Positions 35,001-45,908 of a stretch of 64,000 nucleotides of DNA are shown here, piece after piece. The DNA comes from Paratinospora sagittata (lineage: Eukaryota; Streptophyta; Magnoliopsida; Ranunculales; Menispermaceae): contig CM069600.1 in the NCBI GenBank assembly GCA_035771175.1, positions 10,191,729 through 10,255,728 of the forward strand, given 5' to 3'. Each line of letters starts with the position of its first letter. The stretch's first letter is position 1. The notes under the pieces were generated by a model. The model was given only the letters and a program-made list of their open reading frames with translations, was not told the DNA's origin and did no database searches. Position numbers and translations under genes: made by a program.

Positions 35001-38000
35001 AATTTTGTCGAATTTTATCGAATTTCTTGTCGAATTTTTGCATTTTTGAATTGAAAATATAAATTTTATTGAAGTTTATCGAATTTTGTCGAATTTTATC
35101 GAATTATTTCGGCGAATTTTTGTATTTTTTTTTTTACATCCACGTCGCACTTCGATGGTAAAAAAAAGAGAAATAATTCGTAGAAGTTCGCCGAATTTCG
35201 GAGAATTTTCGAACCATGAGTACAACACATATCTAGAAAAAGAAAAACCCAAAAAAAAAAATTTAAATATCAACAAAACTATGCATATCAGGTTCCTTGA
35301 AGTCAATACGTCTCATACTTCCCCCCGTGTGATACCAACACCTAATACCCAAGTATTCCTCTTTGTAAAATAGACTGAAATATAGCATATAATCATAAAT
35401 TCCAAATTTATTCAGCTTCATGCTAAGTAGCTAATAGAAAAACATCATGAAAAGGTAAAGATTACCTGAAGAATCAGTATTTTTGATTCATAATCAGAGA
35501 GAGAGGAATAATAAAAGCTCAGTAAGATCTCAAGTAGTGCTTTCCTCATAAATATGTGAGCATCAACATCTAAGTTCAATCCAGCATATGATAAGCGAAG
35601 TATCCACATCCTATCTGTCTTGAAATTAACTGATGTACTCCCAAACATAGTATGAAACAATGGTATAGACTGCAACATACAAGCTGGAGGTTATAAGTGG
35701 ACAAATCCTTCTGAAGTAGAAGAAAACAATGAAAATGCTTAAACCTATTGAATCAATTTCAACTTAAGCTCAAAATGAAACCAGAACAGAACATTACAAA
35801 ATGATCAGCAAACAATAAAGCAATTAAATCAAAACTTCTCATACCCCATACCTTCAAATTCACCCGTGGAGAGCGCATCAGTAGTTTACTTATGGTAGCA
35901 TAATGATCGTGTGAAGGATCTAACAATATTAAAGACGCTTCAGCAGAAAAAATAGATATTGCTGATGGAATTTTCTGCCATGGCTCAGTTATCCCATTTT
36001 GCAAATATGCCAAAAGAAGTCTAAGACGCAATCCATCTTTCCTCTTCTGGCAATTCTGTAAAGGTAGTTCAAGTAACAAACAACTTAGATGAAAAAGGCA
36101 TAAGCATCATACTAGTTAAGCAACAAGCAATCAAAAGTTCAGCAATGGTACAGAAAAAATGAGGAGAGAATAGAAAAGAAATTAGAACACATCATGACTC
36201 TCATTTGCAGGTAGTTTCATCATTTATTCCTACAGATAATGAAACTTATCAAAGAAGCGAGAGAGATTCAATAGTTTGACATTGATTCTTATAGATGGTA
36301 TTTATCAAAGAGACGGAAAAAAGATAAAGTCGGTAAAGATCAATAATTAACAAAGACAAGGAATAAGCAGAAAGGTCAACCATATCGCTTAGTCCTTGAG
36401 CTAAATAGGGGGGACAGAGAGAAAGAGAGAGAGAACTGGCAAGTAATGCAAATAAAAACTACTGTACTATTAAATCAGATAACAGTGAAAATTTGCTCCT
36501 ACCTCCAAGGCATTCTTGAATCTTCCAAGGGCATCATAACCCAATTTCCGTATCCCTTCATCTGGTGAGGATATGCTGACAAATGCAATAGCAAGCAAGC
36601 CAAGCCCAGCAAATTCCAATGGTTCAAGGTAGCCCATTGACAGAACATGAATCGAGAAATGCAAAAGAAAGGCAGGGTCATATTGTCGTATCCTTCCAGG
36701 ACTGGTAAACGGTGACTACAACAATCAATATCATAACCATAAGTAGAAAAATGGAAGAACCATCTGAACAGCACAGTTCTTCAAACATAAATAGAAGGCA
36801 TAAATAACAGGAAGTAAACATACCTCTGGCTCCAATATATCAATGACATTGCCCAGTGGAATCGTCTTCAAGAATATACGTTCATCAGTAGCAGTTCTAT
36901 GATAAGGAAAACTTACAATTGTTGCAATACATAATTTATAGTCAAGAGAAAAATACTCTCTGAATTGCCTTCTACGGTGTTCTGCAGCCATTTCACAATC
37001 AGCCATATCATTGGACGAAAGTGTTTTCTCCAGCGCTTTTTCTCTTCTTAGTTTCAAGGCAGAACTTCCCCACAGGTAGTCCATTTCAGCAATACTTACA
37101 CAGTTGGATCCTTCAGTTGACAAGATCTCACGTATGAGCTCAAATATCTCCATGTCTGCTTCACTCATTGTCGCACCATAACAAGACAAAAGCAGAGAAA
37201 CCAGTTCTCTGCAATTCACATTGGCATATTCTTCAGGAGAAAGACTACTCTTACGGACCCTAAGATGATGGAGTGATCTGAGTAGTCTAATTACTTCCAA
37301 CTTTCTCATATATGAAGGACATACTTTAGAAACAATCATGTCATTTTCTGGACTTTGCTCCTCAGTACAAAGGAGATCTTGAGATTTCAAAATGCTGGAC
37401 ATTGGTTTCAAAAGGACACCAGCTTGAGGAAGAGCAGAAGCATCCGAGTTTCCATGGCTCCAAAGAATTGTTGGAACAAACTGAGAGTGCTCTAGTAACA
37501 ACTCAAAAAGTTCAGTACAACAAAACTTCCCTTCAGAGAGCAAAATAAGAACAGTTCGGAGCACTCTTACAGTAGTAGAATCCTCAAACCTATAAAGAAA
37601 AGATGACTTGACAAGCGGTTCTACAAATGGGATCGAACTTAATTGGATGAGATCATTCTTCATTTCCATGGAAAATTCAACAATATTTCTTAGAATAAAA
37701 GCTTCCAAGCATCTAAACATATGTGAACAGTCCCTATTCTTTGGCTTTTCAGAATCATCATCCACAAGAGGGAATACCTTCACAATCTTATTCAGAGTAC
37801 TGACCAATAAGTTAATAAACCTCATTTTAACAGAGAATTCTTCGTTAATGCCCACTCCTTGGGGCAATTTCTTGGAATCTTCATCTGTCTCCATAGGCAG
37901 AGGTTGAACAAATTTTTTCTTTGGAAACAATAACGTCCAACAAAAGAATATTTTTGCAATGACCCTATTTATGAGGTTTAGAGAATCCTTAAGGGAACAA

Positions 38001-41000
38001 ACTTTGATCTCATATAAATCAAAATCAAGCAAATCATCATCTCCACTAGAATATGGGCAAATGCATTCAAAGAGTTTCATCCTTTTCTTGATCCTTGCAG
38101 AATCTTCATGTAAAGCAAAGTGATATTGCAACAGACAAATTGCTTTTCCAAGTAGACTAAAACTAAAAACTTTAAGAAGTTCTGGAGAGGAAGATGGTAA
38201 ATGCTCATCATATTCTTCCTGAAATATGTTTCTAGAGGTGAAGCTCTTCCAATTCAAGAAACCATCCAACAGAATTCTTGAATAAACTGATAGTATACTT
38301 CCCAAATGCTTGAGATACGGTTTACCGAATTTCACCAAGTTCAATTTCAAGCACGAAAATGCAACAGGCACAAGTATCATAAGCTCTTCGTCTGTAGGAG
38401 CATGGTTAAGGTACTTTCCATTCACCTGTAAATCTTTGTTAAGAACGCATGTAAGTATCTTACCAAAGAGGGTCAAGTGCAAAGGACTTGATTCAGTAAG
38501 AAAAAATAACAACTTTGCTTTTGTAGCATCAGTATTGTTGATGCAATGAACAAGGACTTCAATAGGACTGCCCAATACTACCCTATACAGTTCCATGAAA
38601 GCGGGTAGAATAGTTATTTGGGGTTGCATATTATTCAGCCTATACACAACATTCAGAGCTGTCAACAAGCACCGATCCGCACTTTCTAGTTTGAAATAGG
38701 TGGCGATTTCAACTATCTTATTATAAACTTTCTCAAAATAAGACATGTCAGAACTCCTCCCTGCCAGTTCCCAAAACAAACCAAATGTGACTGTTTTCGA
38801 GTTTTGCCTGTTCAGATAAGTGGACAGCAGTTCGAAAGCAACTTCAGAAATGTAACAGCCAATAGAGAAGCCAAAAGCTTTGAAAAACTCACAATCTGTA
38901 GTCTCTTTTTGCTCTACCTTACCAAAGATCCAATTCACAAGTTCCAGCAGCATGAAAGGGGATATAAAAGTAATAAAAGCCCTAAATATGTTAAAAGTTG
39001 GAAAAAGGGGCTTCGGATCTTCAATCGAAATGCAAATTTCAAACTTGCATCTGAATGTTGAAACAACCTGCTCAACAATAAACTTGAAAGCTTTTACAAG
39101 TTCATTACTGACTGCTTCTTCAGCTTCAGACACAAAAGTCTCACCCTTGGAAAGAGTTAACATGTTCTCAGCAACGGCTGGCAATAATTGAACAATACTG
39201 TCCATTGGATGAATTCCCCCTTTTGATAAACTGATAAACTTTTCAAAACTAATTCCCAAGCTTCCATGTGGCAGATCTTCATAACAGCACAAAGGATGTG
39301 ACAGGGACACAGTCACTGCTGGATGATGAAAGATGGTTTCAACCGCTTCTAGAACATATGTTTGCAAGTTGGGACCTCCACTGAATGTTGAACTATAGAA
39401 ATCAGATCTTACAAACAAAAGTTCGGACACCATATACTTTAAGAGAAGAAAACAAATTTCAGAAAGATGTTCCAGTTCACCCAAGGGTTTAACCCTGTAC
39501 GATGACTGTAACTGATGTACCCAGAACAGTATAAGCTGCAGGGATGCAACAGATTCATTAGTTGGACTTTCAGATAACTTTGCACAGAGCAAATCTACCA
39601 TCTTGGAAGAATGCAACAAATAAGACTTGCTGCTTCTCATGACTGCAGGAAATAGGATCTGAAAAGGTGCCTGCTTCAGGAACAAACTAAAGGCACAAGA
39701 AGCAGTTTCCCCTTGACTAGTATCCGTGGAGGCACCACATTTGGGACAAAGACAATGACCATCCTTTTTGCAGTTAGTGCTTACCACTGACATAGCCAGT
39801 TCCAATCCAGACAAGAATACATCAGGCCACAGATCAGCCACGACAGCAAGAAGTTTCCTTTCATGGAAAAACATAAATGATAGCAAAGAAAGATCCTCTC
39901 CAAATAGACATTTGGAAACGGTTATAACAGAGGGAAAATTTTGTAATATCGCATCAGGTATCGTGCAAATAATGGAAAAACGAAATGCAGAAGCTACTCC
40001 AACTAAATCACCAGTATCTACTTTTCGTATCATCTTCTTAATCTTATGAAGTGTTCTAGCAAAAGAATGGCCAAGTGCATCTGAAGTTGTTGGAACAATG
40101 GAAAACAAGCTACTGCAAGCCCGTTGATAGGAAACACTTCTGGAGAAGAGTAAAAGGTTCTTCAAAGGTCTCCATTCACAGATAAATTCTCCCAAATCAT
40201 CATCTACTGAAGAGGAAATGCCAAACTTTTCAGTCAAGATCAAATCAATCAGAGCAGAAAGCAATCCTCCTCTTGCCTGTTAAAATTCAGTTCAACGGAT
40301 CATGTTCCGTAAAAAGAGACATCGCGAGTAAGCAAAATGAAAAATATTTACCTGAGTCTGCAAGATAAAAGATAATGCATTGCATACATAAATTGAAATC
40401 ATTGATTTCTCGAATAATTTGAAGGTTCCTGAACCTGAATCCAACAATCTTAAGCACTTCCTTAAAATACAAATGACAAGGGGGCTGAAATCAGGAGCAA
40501 CATCTACAAAGAAAAACAAAATAACAATCAAGATCAAGATATAGATTTTTAGCACTAGCATATAGAGACATAAGAAAACAGTAGAAAGGTACCAAAAGAA
40601 ATGCCTAAGTCCATGCAAAATGGAAGATACTGAAATACAAAGCAATCAAAATAAATAAATAATTTCAAGAGTATGACCAGAAAAGAAGTAGACAATTGAC
40701 CATATACAATCAGTGTAACAGGACAATATTATCTACGAAGAAAATCACTCTAATACACACCATCATAAAACTTTTAGGGCACTTTACGACTTTTTTTTTC
40801 AACTGCAAAGATCTCACCATCCTTTATACCTTCTTTTTTTCCCTTGTATCTCTACATATTGATTTATGAGGGAGAATAGCATTCATGGCTGGATGAAGGT
40901 TTAACTGGAACCACAATGTCCACATGACCAACCTAACATATTAAAAGAATGGACTTCCTAATTCCCATGTCAGCATAGTTTTGAGGATGGTTAACCCCAA

Positions 41001-44000
41001 GTTGATTGCAAATCTTTCTTAGGAGGATTGAACAGGTGAAGGTTAATTTGGTCAAATAGCCAAATCAAACAAGTATAACCAAATGAATATGTATATAAGG
41101 AAAGAGCAACGTGAATCAAAACAGAAAGAATCCATTTAGTTATCAAACAAACAGAAACCGGGAAATGACAGACTTGGAAATGGCCACAATCTTGAAACTG
41201 AATCATAATCTCCCGTGCACTAGTAGAAATGAAACGGAGTAAAAGGATAGAGAGTGAAAATTAAAGGAGAAAAATAGGTGGATTTTGGCAGACCATTTTG
41301 TCCAACATGAGATAGTGGGTGCAACATCTTTTCTGCTTCTATTGAGAACATCTCTCTTTTTTCTAATAGGAAAAAATGACTAATTAAACTGCAAACAAAG
41401 CACATGCAACAACAATAAAAACAGTGATCCAAAATGCTACGCATACGAACCACCACTTACCTTCTACACCTTTTAAATTGGAGGACAGGCACCTCAACTC
41501 ATTTAGATACTTGTACAAGTTATTTCCCATTGTTGAAACAGCATCACACAAGAATGAAACAACCACTGAGAAGTCTTGGAAAACTTCAAGATGTTGACAA
41601 TCCATAGAATAATTATACCTTTTATAACCAGGTAAGAATAAGAGCCACACATCAATTTCTAGGAGATTTCTGTCAAAGGCACCAGTACTTAGCATAGCAA
41701 CTCGTACAAGGACGTATGCTTGATCTCGAATTCCTTTAATTGGTGAATATAACAGATTAATCAATGGCTGTAAGTGCTTGAACATCAACTCAGGTGGTCT
41801 AACTGAGGCACTATTCTGAGGAGATGATCCCACAAATTCTACTAATAGGGATAGGAGAGATTGTTGCTCATTAATTGATATAGTTGAAGGCTTAGTAGGA
41901 AGAAGTTTGAAGAAATCATACGACCTATCCATTGCATTTGGAATCGTTCGCTGCAAGTGATTCACCCATGATCAGTCATAAGAGCATAAATCTCTAATGG
42001 ATTATTCAGAATAAATAATCCATTTCAACTCACCAATACATTTTTGGGTAAAAAATAAAATAAAATAACAGAGCCACTGCATAACAATGGATCATACAAT
42101 ATAAATAAAGCATTTTGAACTCAACAATTTCATCTTCGAGTAAGAAAAATAACAACAGTGCATTAGAATCCATATTATAAGGATGAAAAGTCTATTGAAA
42201 TATGGATGGTATCGGAACGGTTGTCTTCACAATAGTGTGTCAACAAAAAAACCTAAAAAGAAAACATGAATAAAGAAAAGATAGTTATTGTTCGCACAAG
42301 TTTGAGCGCATTGACCATCTTAGTGACCATGAACATCTTTGTGATAAAAAATAACAAAAGAATAAGTACAATGGAAAACCACATTAGACTCTAATTTATG
42401 CTAACAAAAGACAGATAGTGTACTCGAGCCCCCATGGACAAGTATCAACAAAGTAAGAAACGATATGGAGCTCAACTTAGTTCCCACACTTCCACTAGAA
42501 TGAAAAGAAGGGAGAAACTAATAATGTTGCCAAAACATAGGATTATATTTGCAAATAAAATTTATAAAAAAAAAATCAGTAATAATTATTTGGAATGTAG
42601 CGAGATACTATGAGAATGGTAATTTTGACATAGCAGATCACATTTCAAGTCAACTTCCAATTGAGGGCTAAAACTATCTCAACTAATGTAATATTATGTA
42701 ACTATTTGGCATTCCTTGAAATGTGGAAGAAGCTCTATCTTTGTCCAATCTACCAAATTTGACGAAATTAGAAAAAGAGGTGGATAGAATTGTGTTTTAT
42801 GCCACACCATGGGCTCTATGGCTTGAGCGGAATAGAAGAATTTTCAACAATGAGACTAAGGAAAGTTGCCAATTATGGGAAGAAATTAAGTTTCTAGCTA
42901 GTTCCTGGGTTTTCGCTTCCTCTCTAGTAAAAAGTTTCACTTTCAGATGGTATTTAAGTTGGTCCAATAGTCTTTACTGGGCACACTGTATTTGAGTATG
43001 TGCTGGATGTAGACACTTGTATAGAGTTAGTATAATTGAGAATAGGTTGGTTGTTTGGCCAGGTGAAGCACTTTTGGTGCTTTCCCACAAATTTGTAATT
43101 TGTTTTACTACATATTAATACAAAATATTTTTGTTTCTGCCCAACCAAAAAAAAATATTTGGAATAAAGTTTCTTAATATCACATTCTTCATTCGTTTAA
43201 AAAGAATAAGGACGAAAGATTGACCATAAGGAGTATGTGCCAAAAAAAATATAATAATGCCACAGGTGCTAACTCAAGAAAATAAAAAGTTTCAACAGAG
43301 AGAGCTTACAAAATATAAAGTGAGAGCATCAAGCAACTTGGAGTGGAAGTACGCTTCTGCATCTTTTAATTCATTTTCGATGCCACGATTATTTGAGCCC
43401 CATATACCAGCTAAAACCTTCACACAATCATCTTCACTTCTCAACTCCTCCTTGATGACAGAACCAGCAGCCTCTTCTCTCTCATTTGGAAAATCTCCTT
43501 CAAGCTCACCACCAATTCCACTTACAAGAATATCGATGTTCTCATTCATCAATTCTGGCTTCAATTTCTTTACACCGTGGCTAAAATGAATTTCAGATGA
43601 CTCTACAGACTTCCTCGGCCTTTTCAAGTTTGTCCCACAGCTTTTGGAACTGATGCAACCAAAGGAAGAAAGCAACTTTAGAAGAACCTGAGGATCGGGT
43701 AGAAAAGCTCTCACTTCGTCCTGAATTTCTTGCTTGAGAGGTACCCACTTCTTTGCCATGAGACCATTAAAAGAAGAATTATAATCAAACACTCCAAGTA
43801 GACTTTCTAATGACTTCAGTGCCTCCAAAAGAAGCTTTAAGGTACCATGCTTCACAATAACATCTGAGTGAAGTAGGCCCCTATTGATTACAATCCGAGC
43901 AAAAGCACGAGGAATAATGCATTTCAACAAACACTGCACCTCTGAGCTGTCTATAGAAGGCAGGTCATCAGTTTGAGAAGTAAGAGCACCAAAGGAACAT

Positions 44001-45207
44001 TTTCTAGTGGAGGCCACCAAATCTGAGGCGAGTGATACTGCAGCAGTCCTGCAAAAAGAGTACAAATCACATCAAAACGTCTAATAAAATTGAAAATAAA
44101 TATCACTAACAAGTACTAAGCCATACGCAAAACTGACCAAGTTGAAGATGCACGAGGTTCTAGAACGTATGGGAAGTCTTCCATGTATGCAGAACCCAAA
44201 GTAGGCCTTCCATGGACAATGGCCAAAAGCAGGGCTCTATGATAGTCATTTTCTGTTGCCTTTAGCTTCTTCATGAGCTCCAAGAGTCGCCTTGGATTTC
44301 CCTTCAGTATTTTTGCAGGAACATTCAGATCAGGCATTAGCCCGTTACAAGGATCAGTACAAACCATAATTAAGACCTCATGAGCAATTTGGGCAGGAAG
44401 ACCACCTATTGGATTCCCAGCAATACTTACTAGCTGATCCAATGCAATGCTTCCAAAGAGAACACTCCTAAGACCTGGGGGCACCAAGGAGTCGGGAGTG
44501 AGAACTCTATCCCGCATCACGGACAGAACATAAACTACAATCTCATCATCATCACAACCGAGTAAACAAAGAACACTAGAATACATTTCCTTCAGTTGTA
44601 AGACCCACCTCAGCAATCTTGGGTTCCCAACCTCCAAAAATGACATTGCAAACTCGATGAATGATCTTCTCGTTACATATTTTTTCCCCTTCTTTTCTGC
44701 ATTTTTCTTTTGATATTCGGCTAGCTTAGTGAACACAGTAAGCTTGAAATCGAAACTCTTGGCAACCTCAGACGCCAAACCAACCCCACGCCTAACAATT
44801 GCAGCCAACAGCGACAGAGCTGCATTCTGACATCTACTTTCTTTGCTATTCAGCTCCGTGTAAATATCTCCCAACTTTGTTTCAATAATCGAACGAGCGA
44901 CCTTGTCCAGCCTCCGGCTTACAGTAATTCTCCCCCGATCATCCAATTTATACTTCCCATCCGGATGGCCCAGAATAGCTGAAATTAAGAAAAAGACATG
45001 AACCATTCCAGGTTTCCCCTCTCGGAGTTTCCACGCTTCCATTAGCTCCGAGCACAAAGGAGAAGCATTCACATATTGAATGAGCATATGGCCTCCAGAA
45101 TCACCTCTGAGTATACTAATGAATTCCTTAGATGCTTCAGAATAAATCTTAATTTCCATGGAACATAAATTATGTAGGAGCTCCTTAATTTTTGTTTCAA
45201 ACGCCAT
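26067..45207 (-). CDS. URB1: URB1/Npa1 homologue, 13 exons, 2,596 aa
   Basis: URB1 (yeast Npa1) is a large nucleolar helical-repeat protein needed for early pre-60S ribosome assembly. Exons in transcription order: 45207-44127, 44037-43310, 41950-41461, 40503-40352, 40276-36824, 36715-36503, 36055-35852, 35669-35466, 32724-32566, 29956-29612, 28469-28016, 26789-26693, 26277-26067. Every intron is GT-AG and all phases close, giving 7,791 nt with the stop. The N-terminal family domain (residues about 50-360) includes GGHMLIQYVNASPLCSELME and FVEVGNPRLLRWVL-like text; a basic LKRPRKS near 498 may be a nuclear signal. Exon 5 is 1,151 codons of helical repeats; exons 6-13 hold the conserved C-terminal domain (GYLEPLEFAGLGLLA, CSKIRCPVEANPAWRW). 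I chose the Met at 45207 (MAFETKIKELL); one 19 codons upstream is also in frame. No disabling change seen. Confidence 0.93.
27020..27690 (-). pseudogene. RTE-type LINE relic in URB1 intron 11
   Basis: Broken frames on the - strand read NHRIKARRIK, ASRVLYNR, PLKLKRKFYK, VTKM-MLDGY, GVASNEDTLREKRL and, at the left end, RIHVADPM-L-KG. These follow the C-terminal RT and 3' end of plant RTE LINEs in order. It lies in the same orientation as URB1. The run of A at about 27700-27721 is a separate simple repeat. Confidence 0.7.
28600..29130 (+). pseudogene. L1-type LINE endonuclease fragment in URB1 intron 10
   Basis: From about 28712 the + strand reads MKIFSWNLRDSGAHSKRR, the start of L1 ORF2 endonuclease (MKIISWNVRGLG), then GRAGGILLTWNIRT and VCGPRREQYRSGFWGDMA. 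Frame changes and stops disable it, and it ends before the RT. Antisense to URB1. Confidence 0.75.
30072..30300. repeat. Unidentified GC-richer block in URB1 intron 9
   Basis: A block containing CCCGTATCCCCACCCGTGAGG and GGACCTACGCCATGGAAGCC contrasts with the AT-rich intron. It looks like a transposed sequence, but I could not assign a family or boundaries. Confidence 0.3.
31690..32232 (+). pseudogene. L1-type LINE RT C-terminal fragment in URB1 intron 9
   Basis: The translation LSKGGRLTLIKSVLVGLPTY, FRVPRKVAVLLEKMTRDFLW and EKEQGGLGIGNI is the conserved region after the L1 RT catalytic core in plants. It ends with EQDQLWGRVIRSRHG. Antisense to URB1. Only this segment is present. Confidence 0.8.
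32341..32404. repeat. (GGGA)n microsatellite
   Basis: About 14 perfect GGGA tetramers after a GAGAGAGA lead-in, inside URB1 intron 9, about 160 bp from exon 9. Confidence 0.95.
34039..35218. mobile_element. hAT-like non-autonomous element, 8-bp TSD AGTACAAC
   Basis: The element in URB1 intron 8 begins CAAGGTTCGAAACTTC and ends GAATTTTCGAACCATG, giving imperfect inverted ends (CAwGGTTCGAAA). AGTACAAC repeats flank it at 34031-34038 and 35219-35226. An 8-bp duplication and CA...TG ends fit the hAT superfamily. It has no transposase and carries many internal GTCGAATTTT-like repeats at 34975-35110. Confidence 0.7.
42597..43155 (+). mobile_element. 5'-truncated L1 LINE copy in URB1 intron 2, TSD TATTTGGAAT
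   Basis: The + strand reads VFYATPWALWLERNRRIFNN and WEEIKFLASSW (42770-42910), the zinc-binding C-terminal tail of plant L1 ORF2. A 3' UTR and a short poly(A) follow. TATTTGGAAT repeats lie at 42587-42596 and 43156-43165. Truncated 5' end, A-tail and a long target duplication are the hallmarks of L1 retrotransposition. It is antisense to URB1. Confidence 0.88.
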
Positions 45208-45527
45208 CTTTAAAGTTACAATAATTTTCAAGTTTTCTTTCTTCCTTTCCTGTGTCAAGCACACAGAACGCTAGAATCTGGTTAAATAAATATAAATATC
45301 ATCGAGAGATAATGTTTTGTTGAAGCTTTTTAATTAACAGAAGCAGTGAGGCAGTAAAAGACACTGGTTTACAACCGATTGAAACAATCCATGCCCATCT
45401 CAACCTTTCTTAAACTTGTTATTTGTATTTGTTCCAAAATCAAACTATTCATCTACAGTCGAGTTAAGAAAAGGAAGTAGACGGAAAGATAGAATGGGCG
45501 GTGTGGTGTGGTATACCTAAAAGAAGG

Positions 45528-45908
45528 TTAGTGTTGCAGCAACTGTTGGAGGGCTGCGACGCGAAGTGCACGGTGGCGAACTGGCGATGGTGGCGTTCTG
45601 GCGATGGCGGCAACAGCCGCTGCTACTCCGCCCCTTTTCTCTTCTATCTCCTCTCTTAGGGCGCGAACACGAAGTGTTGCAGCAACTGTTGGAGGGTTGC
45701 GACGCGAAGTGCACGGTGGCGAACTGGCGATGGCGGCAACAGCCGCTGCTACCTTTTCTCTTCTATCTCCTCTCTTAGGGCGCGAACGCGAAGTGTTGCA
45801 GCAACTGTTGGAGGGCTGCGACGCGAAGTGCACGGTGGCGAACTGGCGATGGTGGCAAACTGGCGATGGCGGCAACAGCCGCTGCTACTCCGCCCCTTTT
45901 CTCTTCTA
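45528..45908. repeat. GC-rich minisatellite upstream of URB1
   Basis: Three copies start at about 45531, 45673 and 45793 with GTTGCAGCAACTGTTGGAGG and share GCGACGCGAAGTGCACGGTG and GGCGATGGCGGCAACAGCCG. Unit lengths are about 142, 120 and 115 bp with internal GGCGAACTGGCGATGG sub-repeats. It lies 320-700 bp upstream of the URB1 start codon, probably in the promoter or 5' leader. Long chance ORFs on both strands come from the repeat. Confidence 0.9.

Noticed and set aside
44048..44116. Alternative acceptor for URB1 exon 2 at 44049 giving RTAAVSL
   Set aside because: The exon 1 donor at 44126 leaves phase 1, which puts that acceptor out of frame. The acceptor before 44037 restores the frame and matches the family sequence better.
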